From Microbacterium testaceum StLB037 (lineage in GTDB: Bacteria; Actinomycetota; Actinomycetes; Actinomycetales; Microbacteriaceae), in assembly GCF_008763945.1 (NCBI RefSeq), contig NZ_VTQH01000001.1, positions 519,441 through 583,440 on the forward strand: a stretch of 64,000 bases of DNA, in the 5' to 3' direction. The notes under the pieces were generated by a model that worked only from the letters and a program-made list of their open reading frames with translations, had not been told where the DNA came from and did not search any database. The first letter of the stretch is position 1, and each line of letters opens with the position of its first letter. This document shows, piece after piece, positions 24,772 to 34,219 of this stretch. The position numbers were made by a program, and so were the translations under genes.

Positions 24772-27700
24772 ATGTTCGTTTCGCGCCGTATCGTCGCGCG
24801 CTCCCGCGTCCGCCGGGGGGCGCCGACCGCCCGACCGCTGCTGCGGCTGTGGACCGCGCGGGCCGCCGCCGTCACCGCCACCGCGGCGCTCGTGGCCGGT
24901 CTCACGGCGTCGCCAGCCGGGGCGGTCGCCGGTGCGACCCCGACGCCGACGCCCGGTGCCGGCCAGACGACGACGCCCACCGCCGCTCCCGAACCGACGA
25001 CGACGCAGACCCCGACACCCTCGCCCTCTGCAGAGCAGACGGCAACCACCGCTCCCCGGGCCCCGGACGCCCCGACCGACACCGCGACGGTCTCGCCTCC
25101 CGCTGCTCCCGTCCCGGTGCCGTCCTCGACGCCCGCACCGACGGTCTCTGCGGGCTCCACCGCCGCCCCGACCGAGACGGCGGCGCCCCGCGCGCCCCCG
25201 GCCCGTCTGTCCGCCGGCAGCATCGGCATCCTGGCCGCCGGCGTTCCGGAGGCACCCGCAGAGGTGTGGACCGAGAACTTCGAGCTGGGGCTCGGGACTA
25301 CCGCCCCAACTGCCCTCACGGCGTATGCCGGGGGCCGCTACTCCGCCTCGACCGGGTGGGCCGCCCCGACGAGTTGCACGGGCGTCCTGGTCAACTTCTC
25401 GGCGCCCTACCCGAACAACGCCTTCTGCCCGAACCAGCTCCTGACGGGCGGGATCAACTCCACGCTCTCCGCACGCGAGGTGCGGCGGTTGGCGGACGTC
25501 CTCGGGCAACTGAGCGCCGGCACCCCCGGGTCGACGAACGCGAACGCCCCCGCCAACGGATCCACCCCCGCCAGCCGCTCCAACCACGCGCTGGTCGGCC
25601 TGCCCTACACGGCTGTCGCGGGCGGTACGACCGTGGCCCAGACCACCACACCCGCCGGCGTCACCGCGAACGCGTCCCGCTACTACACCCTCCGCTTCGA
25701 CGCCGCCGGGGCGCCGTGCACGAGCAACAACCCCGCCCTCTCTCTCTCGCTGTTCACGGGGAACACGGTCCTGCTCAACGCCTTCCCTTCCGCGGTCAAC
25801 CCGTGCGCGGCCTCGGGTGCGGTGTTCTACACCTCGCCGACGCAGACCCCGAGCGGCGGGGTGATCGGCATCGGCGACCCGGCCATCAGCACCTCCGCCC
25901 GCGCGGCCACCTACACCGGCACCGCGTCGGCGTTGCTCACGCCCGCGCAGATCGCCTCGGCGCAGGTGCGGCTGTCGAACGCGACCACGGCAGCCGGCAG
26001 TGGCTTCGGGGTCGACAACATCCGCATCCTCGACGCCACGCCCAGCTTGGACCAGTCCTTCGGTTCCGCGAGCGTCCCCGTCGGCACCCCCACGACGCTG
26101 ACCTACACGATCACCAATACCTCGGAGCTCGCGGCGAAGAACGACTGGACCTTCACCAACACCCTCCCCGCGGGACTCACCGTCGCCCCGACCCCCGCGG
26201 TGGGCGGCACCTGCACGCAGGTCACGGGTACCGCCTTCGCCGTCACCGCCCTGGCCGGTTCGTCCACCATCGCCGCCGTCGGCGGGGACCTCGCCGCGGG
26301 AACGGCGGGCTCGAGCTGCACGATCACGGTCGACGTCGTGGCATCCGCCGAGGGGACGTACACCAACGCCGCCGCGAACGTGGTCACCCCGCTGGTGGCA
26401 CCCGAAGCGGCGACGCTCACGGTCACCCCCGCGACGCGCCTGACCGTCCGCAAGAACCTCCCCGCGCGCCTGTCCTCCACCGACCAGTTCACCCTCGCGG
26501 TGCGCAGCGGCACCACCGTCCTCGGCTCCGCGACGACGACCGGCAATGCCACCGGCATCCAGGCCGCGCAGGTGTCGCGCCTGATCGTCGACGCCGGCGG
26601 CACGTACACGATCAGCGAAGCCCCCACCTCGGGCGCCGGTCTCGGCTACGCCAGCTCCTACGAGTGCACGCGCGACAGCACCGTCATCGCGGTGGGATCG
26701 TCGCGCTCGGGCTCGCTCACCCTGCCGAACGACCCCGGCGCGGAGGTCGTGTGCACCTTCACCAACACGGTGCAGCAGGTCCGTCTCGCGTGCGACACCA
26801 GCCTGTTCTACGGCATCACCGCCACCGGTGCCCTCATCCAGGGCGACAGCGTCTCGGGAGGCCAGGCCACCATCGGCACGTGGTCGAACGTGACCGCGGC
26901 CAACTCGCTCGGCATCAGCGCCGACGGATCGACGGCCTACGCCCTGAACCGGTCCGCCGAACCCGGCAGCAACGTGGTGTCCATCTTGAAGTGGTCGAGC
27001 ACCGGCGGGTTCGAGACCCTGGCGAACACGGCGTACACGACGGTCGGCCCGGGCGGCACGACCATCGCCGGCAGCATCGTCGCCGGCGCCGTCGACCTGA
27101 CCACCGGCCGGTTCATCTTCGGCAAGTTCGTCAACGGCGTGTTCTACCTGTGGAGCTTCACCGAGTCCGCGCCCGCGGCCTCGCGCTACGCCTATCTCGG
27201 CTCGTTCAGCGCCGGCTCCGGCCCCAACGGCAACGGCGACATGGCCTTCGACGCCCGCGGCAACCTCTTCGTGCTCGGCGCGACGACGAACAACAACGTC
27301 GCCATCTTCTCCGTCACCGCCGCCAACCTCGCCGCGGCGAACGGCGGCACCATCCCGGTGAGCATCTCGAACACCCGCACCCTCAACCAGGGCGGCGACA
27401 CCGCCCTCACGAGCGGGAACGGCCTGGCCTTCTCGCCGCGGGGCACCGCCTACGTCTCGGACTCCAGCCGGACCTACGAGTTCGACCCCACGACCTGGAC
27501 CCGCATCCCCGGCTCGTCGCGCGTCGACTTCGCCGCGACCGACCTCGCCACCTGCAGCTCCCCCGCGACCGTGTCGGTGCTGAAGAACGTCGTCGGCCGC
27601 GCCGCGGCGGCGGACCAGTTCCAGATCACCCTCACCGACGCCAACGGCACCGCTGTCGCCTCGGCCACGACCACCGGCACGGCCACCGGCCGACAGGCCG

Positions 27701-29112
27701 CCCAGGTGGGCCCGTTCCCCGTGCAGGTGGGTACGAGCCTCAACCTGTCCGAGGCGATGGCGAGCGGGTCGACGTCGGTGATCGGCGCGTATACCGTCCG
27801 ACTCGAGTGCTGGTCCGATGGCATCCGGATCTCGAATTCGAGCACAACGACCGGCACGCTCACGGTGCCGGACCGCCTCGGCGCGAACGTGGTGTGCACG
27901 TTCTTCAACTCGCCGAGCCCGGTCACCACGGTGACCATCACCAAGCTCGTGCTCGATCCGGCGACCGGGCAGTCGACACCGGCAGCCGGGTGGAGCCTGG
28001 GTACCGCCGCGACCGCGACCACCGGCACGGCCACCGCGCTGCCGAGCGAGGCGCCGCGACAGAACTCCGACGCCTCGGGCAACGCCGTGTGGACGGTGTT
28101 GTACGGATCCGCGGCCTCCCGGGCCACGCTGACCATCTCGGAGGTGCAGCAGTCGCGGTTCACCTTCGTCAGCGGAACCTGCACGATCCAGACCGCGAGC
28201 GGGACGACCACCGCGCCGATCACCTTCACCACCACGGGTGCCGCCGTGAGCGGGACCCTCGCCAACGTCGGACCGTCGTCGACGGTGGCCTGCACCCTCA
28301 CGAACCAGGCGGTCACCTCGCTCACCCTCGTCAAGGCGGTGTCTTTCGGCTCGGCCGCGGCGACCGACTGGACGCTCTCGGCCACAGCACCGAGCGGCGC
28401 ACTCGCGGGACCGACCGGACGCACGGGTGCGGCCTCCGCGACCAACGTCGCCGTGACGCCGGGGCGGGCGTACCGCCTGTCGGAGACGGGCACCAACGCG
28501 GCGTACGTGCAGGTGGGGACCTGGCGGTGCGTCGAATCGACCGGCACCGAGGTGGCGGTGAACGCCACGAGCGACGTGACCCTGCGTACGGGGGCGGCGG
28601 TCACCTGCACCGTCACCAACGCCACCGCGACGATGACCCTGCTGAAGGACGTGGTCTCCCCCACCTCCGGCTTCCAGCCGTCGACCTGGACCGTGACGGC
28701 GACTCCCGCCGCGCTGACCGGGAGCACCCTGCCCACGCAGAGTCGTGTCGGAGCGGCCTACGCCGCCGGCCAGAACGCGGCGAGCACCTTCGAGGTGCGC
28801 CCCGGCCACGGCTACACCCTGTCGGAGGCGCCGACCGTCTCGGGCACCCGCCTCAGCTACCAGACGCTCCGCCTCGAACGTCTCGACGGAACGACGTGGA
28901 CGACGGTGACGAGCCGCTCGGTCACCGCCCCGGCCGCCGGCCAGAACGTCGTCTACCGGTTCGTCAACGCCCCGGTCGTCAGACCCCGACTTCCCCTCAC
29001 GGGCGGGATGGGCGCCGACGCGTTCATCCTCGCCGGAGGCCTGCTCGTCGCCCTCACCGTCGCGGGCGCCGTGATCCTACGCAGACGCAAGGGAGGGAGC
29101 CTTTCGACATGA
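24772..29112 (+). CDS. LPXTG-anchored pilus tip adhesin, multidomain
   Basis: 1446 residues. Basic N-terminus and signal peptide ending near residue 52 (SPAGAVAG), then a Thr/Pro-rich stalk (~55-145). Next come a lectin/jelly-roll-like region (~160-410), a DUF11-type domain (~415-545), an Ig-like repeat (~550-665), a beta-propeller-like part (~670-930, with ISADGSTAYALN and MAFDARGNLFVLG), and four further Ig/prealbumin-like repeats. These repeats begin LTxxKxV and end xVxCTFTN. The C-terminus has the sortase signal LPLTGG, a hydrophobic helix and RRRK. Upstream of the shaft pilin and a class C sortase it fits the SpaA/FimP-type tip or ancillary pilin. Ligand unknown. Confidence 0.85.
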   Translation: MFVSRRIVARSRVRRGAPTARPLLRLWTARAAAVTATAALVAGLTASPAGAVAGATPTPTPGAGQTTTPTAAPEPTTTQTPTPSPSAEQTATTAPRAPDAPTDTATVSPPAAPVPVPSSTPAPTVSAGSTAAPTETAAPRAPPARLSAGSIGILAAGVPEAPAEVWTENFELGLGTTAPTALTAYAGGRYSASTGWAAPTSCTGVLVNFSAPYPNNAFCPNQLLTGGINSTLSAREVRRLADVLGQLSAGTPGSTNANAPANGSTPASRSNHALVGLPYTAVAGGTTVAQTTTPAGVTANASRYYTLRFDAAGAPCTSNNPALSLSLFTGNTVLLNAFPSAVNPCAASGAVFYTSPTQTPSGGVIGIGDPAISTSARAATYTGTASALLTPAQIASAQVRLSNATTAAGSGFGVDNIRILDATPSLDQSFGSASVPVGTPTTLTYTITNTSELAAKNDWTFTNTLPAGLTVAPTPAVGGTCTQVTGTAFAVTALAGSSTIAAVGGDLAAGTAGSSCTITVDVVASAEGTYTNAAANVVTPLVAPEAATLTVTPATRLTVRKNLPARLSSTDQFTLAVRSGTTVLGSATTTGNATGIQAAQVSRLIVDAGGTYTISEAPTSGAGLGYASSYECTRDSTVIAVGSSRSGSLTLPNDPGAEVVCTFTNTVQQVRLACDTSLFYGITATGALIQGDSVSGGQATIGTWSNVTAANSLGISADGSTAYALNRSAEPGSNVVSILKWSSTGGFETLANTAYTTVGPGGTTIAGSIVAGAVDLTTGRFIFGKFVNGVFYLWSFTESAPAASRYAYLGSFSAGSGPNGNGDMAFDARGNLFVLGATTNNNVAIFSVTAANLAAANGGTIPVSISNTRTLNQGGDTALTSGNGLAFSPRGTAYVSDSSRTYEFDPTTWTRIPGSSRVDFAATDLATCSSPATVSVLKNVVGRAAAADQFQITLTDANGTAVASATTTGTATGRQAAQVGPFPVQVGTSLNLSEAMASGSTSVIGAYTVRLECWSDGIRISNSSTTTGTLTVPDRLGANVVCTFFNSPSPVTTVTITKLVLDPATGQSTPAAGWSLGTAATATTGTATALPSEAPRQNSDASGNAVWTVLYGSAASRATLTISEVQQSRFTFVSGTCTIQTASGTTTAPITFTTTGAAVSGTLANVGPSSTVACTLTNQAVTSLTLVKAVSFGSAAATDWTLSATAPSGALAGPTGRTGAASATNVAVTPGRAYRLSETGTNAAYVQVGTWRCVESTGTEVAVNATSDVTLRTGAAVTCTVTNATATMTLLKDVVSPTSGFQPSTWTVTATPAALTGSTLPTQSRVGAAYAAGQNAASTFEVRPGHGYTLSEAPTVSGTRLSYQTLRLERLDGTTWTTVTSRSVTAPAAGQNVVYRFVNAPVVRPRLPLTGGMGADAFILAGGLLVALTVAGAVILRRRKGGSLST

Positions 29113-29192
29113 CTCCCCCCGTCGCGCGACGCCGCCGACCGCACCATTTCCCATCCGAAGCACTCATTCATTCATCCATGAGGAGAGAATCC

Positions 29193-30710
29193 ATGTCCAT
29201 CCGAAAGAGAGCAGGCGCCGTTCTGAGCGTCCTCGCGCTCGGAGCCCTCACCGCCGTCGGTGCTGTCGCACCGGCCTCGGCTGTGACGCTTCCGGGCAAC
29301 ATCGACACGACCGTCGCCCGCTCACTCACTATTCACAAGCACGCGCTCGGGCCGTCGACGCCGCTGAACCCGGTTTCCACGGGCCAGCAGCTCGCGAACC
29401 CGCCGGCCGACCCGCTGGCCGGCGCGCAGTTCACCGCGACGCTCGTGTCGGGCATCGACCTGACCACGGCGGCGGGGTGGACGGCGGCTGCGTCGCTGAC
29501 CCCGGCTCAGGCGGCGCAGCGGCCGAACACGGAGAACTTCGTCTCCACTGTTTCGGACAGCAACGGTGTCGCCACCTTCCCCGTCCCCACCACGCGCTAC
29601 CCCGACGGCCAGCTTCCCATCGGTCTGTACCTCATCACCGAGACTCAGCTGCCGCCGGGCGCCACCAACCCGGCCGCCCCGTTCCTCGTGACGCTGCCCA
29701 CGCCCACCGGTGCCGCGGGCTCCCCCGCCAACCAGTGGATCTACGACGTGCACGTCTACCCCAAGAACGCCGTCACGCAGCTCACCAAGACGCGCGTTCC
29801 CGCTGCGGCCGGTTCCGTCGAGGCCCGTAACCCCGACCTCGTCCGCTGGGCCATCGCCTCGTCGATCCCGACGCTCGCCGCCGGCGACGCCATCGACGTC
29901 TTCACGCTCACCGACAACCTGCCGGCCGAGCTGACGTACCTCAACGCCGCCACGGTGCCCGCGGGCGTGACCCCGACGAACGTCGTGGTCACCAACGCGG
30001 CAGGGACCGCGCAGACCTTCACCGAGGGCACGGACTACACCATCACCAACACCGGTGGAGCGCTCACGCTCACCTTCACCGCGGCCGGCCGCACCCGCCT
30101 CGCGGGCCTGCAGGGCGGAACGGTGACGTTCAACGTGCTGACGCGCGCCACGGCCATCCCGGCGAGCGGCATCATCGTCAACTCCGCGACGGCCAACGTC
30201 AACGGGGCGACCGAGACGGTCACCGGCAGCACGCCGATCGGCCAGCTCACCGTGCGTGCGTACACCACCAGCAACAACGCCCAGGTCAACCTGGCCGGCG
30301 CGGTGTACCAGGTGTTCCTCACGGAGCAGGATGCCATCAACGGCGCCAACCCCATCGTGATCAACGGCAACGCCACGTGGACGACCGGGGCCGACGGCAC
30401 GGTCAACATCCCGATCATCACGCCCGGCAACTACTGGGTCCGTGAGATCACCCCGCCCACCGGTTACCAGCTGCCCTCGCCCGACCGTGTGCTGACCGCG
30501 GTCGTGCCCGGCCCGACCTCGACCACGACGCCCGTGCGCAACTACGTCGAGTTCGCGCACAACCAGGTGCCCGCGTTCGCCCTGCCCATCACGGGTGGCG
30601 ACGGCGGCCTGTGGTTCGGCGTCGGCGGTGCGGCGCTGCTGGCCGCCATGGTCGGTTCGGCGCTGGTCGTCGCGCGTCGGCGCGCCCGCGCCACCCAGGC
30701 CCCGGCCTGA
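29193..30710 (+). CDS. LPXTG-anchored major (shaft) pilin, SpaH/EbpB-like
   Basis: 505 residues. Signal peptide ends near residue 30 (APASAVT). The pilin motif lysine is in VHVYPKNAVTQL, the residue that class C sortase joins to the next subunit. E-box-like segments with the glutamate needed for isopeptide bonds are YLITETQLPPG and WVREITPPTGY. The C-terminus carries LPITGG, a hydrophobic helix and RRRAR. ATG 29193 is chosen because AGGAGAGA lies six bases upstream; an ATG at 29178 would overlap that site. It lies between the tip protein and the sortase. Confidence 0.92.
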   Translation: MSIRKRAGAVLSVLALGALTAVGAVAPASAVTLPGNIDTTVARSLTIHKHALGPSTPLNPVSTGQQLANPPADPLAGAQFTATLVSGIDLTTAAGWTAAASLTPAQAAQRPNTENFVSTVSDSNGVATFPVPTTRYPDGQLPIGLYLITETQLPPGATNPAAPFLVTLPTPTGAAGSPANQWIYDVHVYPKNAVTQLTKTRVPAAAGSVEARNPDLVRWAIASSIPTLAAGDAIDVFTLTDNLPAELTYLNAATVPAGVTPTNVVVTNAAGTAQTFTEGTDYTITNTGGALTLTFTAAGRTRLAGLQGGTVTFNVLTRATAIPASGIIVNSATANVNGATETVTGSTPIGQLTVRAYTTSNNAQVNLAGAVYQVFLTEQDAINGANPIVINGNATWTTGADGTVNIPIITPGNYWVREITPPTGYQLPSPDRVLTAVVPGPTSTTTPVRNYVEFAHNQVPAFALPITGGDGGLWFGVGGAALLAAMVGSALVVARRRARATQAPA

Positions 30711-30724
30711 GGGACGATCGCTCA

Positions 30725-31714
30725 GTGAACAGGGGGACGACGGCGCGGTCCGACGCACCGTCGTCCCCCTCCCCGGAGGGGAGGTCCGAGTCCCGGACCT
30801 CCCCTCCGTCGTTGCGCCGTGACCTCCGCCGGCCCCGGTGGAAGCTCTCGGTCGTCTCCCTCCTGCTCGCGGTCGGCGCTCTCGCGGGGGTGGCCCTGCT
30901 GATGTACCCCACCGTGGCCGCCTGGTTCGCGCAGTACGAGCAGTCGCAGATCATCGACGGGTACTCCGACCAGATCCGCGACCTGGGCGCCGACACCCTG
31001 GCCGAGAAGCTCGACGCGGCCCGCGACTACAACACCCGCCTCGTCGACGGTGGGGCCGAAATCGCCGCGAACGAACGCCTGCCCCTCGCCAACTCCCCCG
31101 ACCAGTCGAGCGAGTACGCGGAGCAACTGCGCTCCGACGAGGGCGGTCTCATGGCGCGCCTGAAGATCCCGGCGATCGCCGTCGACCTGCCCATCTACCA
31201 CGGCACGAGCGAAGACGTCCTCTACGCGGGCGTCGGTCATCTCGAGGGAACAGCCCTGCCCGTCGGAGGGGAGACCACCCACTCGGTGCTCACCGCGCAC
31301 CGGGGGCTCGCGACCGCGGAGCTCTTCACCCACCTCGACCGCGTAAAGGCCGACGACACCTTCACCATCGAGGTCTTCGGCGAGGTGCTCGTGTACCGCG
31401 TCGTCGACACCCGCGTCGTCGAGCCGCAAGACACCGAGTCCCTCGTCCCCGTCGTCGGTCGCGACCTCGTCACCCTCGTCACCTGCACGCCGCTGGGCAT
31501 CAACAGCCACCGCATCCTCGTGACCGGTGAGCGGGTGATCCCCACGCCTCAGGCCGACCTCGACGGCCTCGGCGCCCGCCCCGACGTCCCGAGCTTCCCC
31601 TGGTGGATCTTCGTCCTCGCCGCCGCCGTCCTGGTCGCCGCGACCTACGTCTGGTGGGCGGGCCGCCCGCCCCGCGCCCGCCGCCTCTCGCCGCCAGCAG
31701 CCCCCGGCCCGTGA
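30725..31714 (+). CDS. srtC: class C (pilin-polymerising) sortase
   Basis: 329 residues from GTG 30725. The Ser/Pro/Arg-rich N-terminus (residues 1-30) is encoded by two strong hairpins, so a start at TTG 30812 is also possible. One membrane segment (~40-62) is followed by the catalytic barrel with His192 (LTAHRG), Cys254 (LVTCTPLG) and Arg263 (NSHRILVTGER). A second, C-terminal membrane segment (~290-310) is typical of class C. It joins pilin subunits through their YPK lysines. Its gene is 14 bp after the pilin stop. Confidence 0.92.
   Translation: MNRGTTARSDAPSSPSPEGRSESRTSPPSLRRDLRRPRWKLSVVSLLLAVGALAGVALLMYPTVAAWFAQYEQSQIIDGYSDQIRDLGADTLAEKLDAARDYNTRLVDGGAEIAANERLPLANSPDQSSEYAEQLRSDEGGLMARLKIPAIAVDLPIYHGTSEDVLYAGVGHLEGTALPVGGETTHSVLTAHRGLATAELFTHLDRVKADDTFTIEVFGEVLVYRVVDTRVVEPQDTESLVPVVGRDLVTLVTCTPLGINSHRILVTGERVIPTPQADLDGLGARPDVPSFPWWIFVLAAAVLVAATYVWWAGRPPRARRLSPPAAPGP
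30732..30769 (+). promoter_or_regulatory. hairpin 1 between pilin and sortase genes
   Basis: GGGGGACGACGG (30732-30743) pairs perfectly with CCGTCGTCCCCC (30758-30769). It starts 21 bases after the pilin stop and overlaps the first sortase codons. No T-tract. Confidence 0.65.
30775..30807 (+). promoter_or_regulatory. hairpin 2 between pilin and sortase genes
   Basis: GGAGGGGAGGTCCG (30775-30788) pairs perfectly with CGGACCTCCCCTCC (30794-30807) around a five-base loop, only five bases after hairpin 1. Together they probably lower sortase output relative to pilin. Confidence 0.65.
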
Positions 31715-31799
31715 GCCCGCCCGCAACACCCCCGCCCACGCAGAAGCGGGGCCGACACCTCACGGCGCGCCCCCGCTCCCGACGCGGATCCCCGGGCTC

Positions 31800-32930
31800 T
31801 TACCGCCCGAACCCGTCCGAGATGATCTCGATGAGCTCCTCGCGCTCCTCCACCGGCAGGAAGGCCCCCGCCGCCGCGTTCAGCTGGAACGCCTCGAGGT
31901 CGTCGAGGTCGTACTCGAAGGCCTGCGCCAGCAGTCCGAGCTCGCGCGTCAGCGTCGTCGCGCTCATCAGGCGGTTGTCGACGTTCACCGTGACCGAGAA
32001 ATCGAGCTGGTACAGCAGGTCGAACGGGTGGGCGTCCATCGTGTCGCCCCAGGCCGTGACGGCTCCCGACTGCAGGTTCGACGTCGGCGACAGCTCGAGC
32101 GTGATCTCACGGTCGCGCACCCAGCGTGCCAGGTCACCGAACGTCACCTGCACCTCCTCGCCCTCGCGCGAGACGACGTCGAGATCGTTGGCGATGCGCA
32201 CGCCATGGCCGAGGCGCAGCGCCCGCCCGTCGAGAAGAGCGGAGCGAATGGATGCCAGTCCCGCACCCTCCCCCGCGTGCACGGTCGTGGGGAAGAACTG
32301 CTCCGCCAGATAGTCGAACGCCGCGCGATGCCGCTGCGGCAGGAACCCGTCCTCGGGGCCGGCGAGGTCGAAGCCGACCACCCCGCGCCCGCGCCACGAG
32401 ACCGCCAACTCGGCGATGTCGCGCGCGTTGTCGTTGTGGCGCAGCGCCGTGAGCAGCTGTCCCACGCGAATGTCGCGCCCGCGCGCATCCGCGGCATCCT
32501 CTCCCGCTTCGATGCCCTCCTGCACGGCGTCCACGACGTCGTCGAGGCTCAGTCCGCGGGTGAGGTGCTGCTCGGGAGCCCACCGCACCTCGCCGTAGAC
32601 CACGCCGTCGGCGGCGAGGTCTTCGACGAACTCCTTGGCCGTGCGCACGAGCCCCTCGCGCGTCTGCATGACCCCGACGGTGACCGAGAACTTCTCGAGG
32701 TAGTCCTCGAGCGAGCCGCCGTCGATGTGGTCCGAGAACCACGAGGTGAGGCCCGTGACGTCATCGGCGGGCAGGTCGAGCCCGATCTCGTCGGCCAGCT
32801 CGAGCACCGTCTGCGGACGCAGCCCGCCGTCGAGGTGATCGTGCAACGAGACCTTCGGCAGGTCGACGATCTTCGTCCGTCCGATACGGAAGTCTTCGGA
32901 TGCCACGGTGTCCTTCTTTCCGGATGCCAT
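31800..32930 (-). CDS. add: adenosine deaminase
   Basis: 376 residues. Converts (deoxy)adenosine to (deoxy)inosine. Metal-binding HDHLDGGL near the N-terminus, a substrate-binding GFDLAGPE, the HAGE motif (VHAGEGAG), LGHGVRI and SPTSNLQ. The last two hold the catalytic His and the metal-binding region; the NVDNRLMS segment closes the barrel. ATG 32930 overlaps the deoA stop (TGATG). Last gene of the leftward nucleoside operon. Confidence 0.95.
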   Translation of the reverse strand: MASGKKDTVASEDFRIGRTKIVDLPKVSLHDHLDGGLRPQTVLELADEIGLDLPADDVTGLTSWFSDHIDGGSLEDYLEKFSVTVGVMQTREGLVRTAKEFVEDLAADGVVYGEVRWAPEQHLTRGLSLDDVVDAVQEGIEAGEDAADARGRDIRVGQLLTALRHNDNARDIAELAVSWRGRGVVGFDLAGPEDGFLPQRHRAAFDYLAEQFFPTTVHAGEGAGLASIRSALLDGRALRLGHGVRIANDLDVVSREGEEVQVTFGDLARWVRDREITLELSPTSNLQSGAVTAWGDTMDAHPFDLLYQLDFSVTVNVDNRLMSATTLTRELGLLAQAFEYDLDDLEAFQLNAAAGAFLPVEEREELIEIISDGFGR

Positions 32931-34219
32931 CACGCGGTGATGCGCTCACGCACGATCGACGAGGCCGCCGGGGCGGTGTCGCCGATCTCGAGCGCTCCCT
33001 CGACGGCTTCGAGCGCGCGCTCGAAGCGCGACGCGTCGTCGGCCGACAGGGTGAACAACGGCTGGCCCGCGGCGACCGACTGCCCGACGGTGACGTGCAG
33101 GTCGATGCCCGCGGCGTGCACGACGGCGTCCTCCGCCCGGGCACGGCCCGCGCCCAGACGCCAGGCGCCGATGCCGAAGGGCAGGGCCTCGACGCGCGAG
33201 ACCACGCCCGAGCGCTCGGCGACGACCGTGTGCGTCTCGCGGGGCGTCGGGAGCGCGGCATCCGGATCACCGTCCTGCGCACGGATCATCCGGTTCCAGA
33301 CGTCCATCGCGCGGCCGTCCTTCAGCGCGGCCTCGACGTCGGCGTCGGGCTTGCCCGCCAGCGTGAGCATCTCGCGGGCGAGCGCGACCGTCAGCTCGAC
33401 GACGTCGGCGGGGCCTCCGCCGGCGAGCACCTCGACCGATTCGCGCACCTCGTTGGCGTTGCCGATCGCGAGCCCCAGCGGGGTGTTCATGTCGGTCAGC
33501 AGCGCGGTGGTGTTCACGCCCGAGTCGGTGCCGAGGGCGACCATCGTCTCGGCGAGCTCGCGCGCGCGGTCGATGTCCTGCATGAAGGCGCCCGAGCCGA
33601 ACTTCACGTCGAGCACGAGCGAGTCGGTGCCCTCGGCGATCTTCTTCGACATGATGCTCGAGGCGATCAGCGGGATCGCCTCGACCGTGCCGGTGACGTC
33701 GCGCAGTGCGTAGAGCTTCTTGTCGGCGGGGGCCAGGCCCGTACCGGCGGCGCAGATGACCGCGCCCACGTCGCGCAGCTGCGCCATGATCTCGTCGTTC
33801 GACAGCGCCGCGCGCCAGCCGGGGATCGACTCGAGCTTGTCGAGCGTGCCGCCGGTGTGGCCGAGTCCGCGACCCGAGAGCTGCGGCACCGCGACGCCGA
33901 AGGCCGCGACCAGCGGGGCCAGCGGCAGGGTGATCTTGTCGCCCACGCCACCGGTCGAGTGCTTGTCTACGGTGACCTTGCCGAGCGAGCCGAAGTCCAT
34001 CCGCTCGCCCGAGGCGATCATCGCGTCGGTGAGCACGCGGATCTGATCCCGGCCCAGGCCGTTCAACAGGACCGCCATCGTGAACGCCGACATCTGCGCG
34101 TCCATCACGTAGCCGCGGGTGTAGGCGTCGACCAGCCAGCGGATCTCGCCCTCGGTGATGGCGCGTCCGTCGCGCTGGGCGCGGATGATGTCGACGGCGT
34201 CGTACTGCTCGGCGCTCAT
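32930..34219 (-). CDS. deoA: thymidine phosphorylase
   Basis: 429 residues. Phosphorolyses thymidine and deoxyuridine. Signature VDKHSTGGVGDK with the phosphate site, SGRGLGHTGGTLDKLE (split by family consensus but intact here), SIMSKKIAEGTDSLVLDVKFGSGAF. The C-terminal domain contains the PYNP_C-type region near residues 340-410. AGGAGGCGGC precedes the ATG at 34219, which overlaps the cdd stop by four bases (ATGA). Confidence 0.95.
   Translation of the reverse strand: MSAEQYDAVDIIRAQRDGRAITEGEIRWLVDAYTRGYVMDAQMSAFTMAVLLNGLGRDQIRVLTDAMIASGERMDFGSLGKVTVDKHSTGGVGDKITLPLAPLVAAFGVAVPQLSGRGLGHTGGTLDKLESIPGWRAALSNDEIMAQLRDVGAVICAAGTGLAPADKKLYALRDVTGTVEAIPLIASSIMSKKIAEGTDSLVLDVKFGSGAFMQDIDRARELAETMVALGTDSGVNTTALLTDMNTPLGLAIGNANEVRESVEVLAGGGPADVVELTVALAREMLTLAGKPDADVEAALKDGRAMDVWNRMIRAQDGDPDAALPTPRETHTVVAERSGVVSRVEALPFGIGAWRLGAGRARAEDAVVHAAGIDLHVTVGQSVAAGQPLFTLSADDASRFERALEAVEGALEIGDTAPAASSIVRERITA

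Noticed and set aside
24601..28809. A 1,402-residue antisense open frame under the pilus tip gene
   Set aside because: Low-complexity Arg/Gly/Val sequence, no signal or domain. The sense frame has a signal peptide, repeats and an LPXTG end.
24759..29190. A long forward open frame that runs through the tip gene in another phase and joins the pilin
   Set aside because: Only its last part, from 29193, is the real pilin; before that it is an Arg/His-rich shadow of the tip gene.
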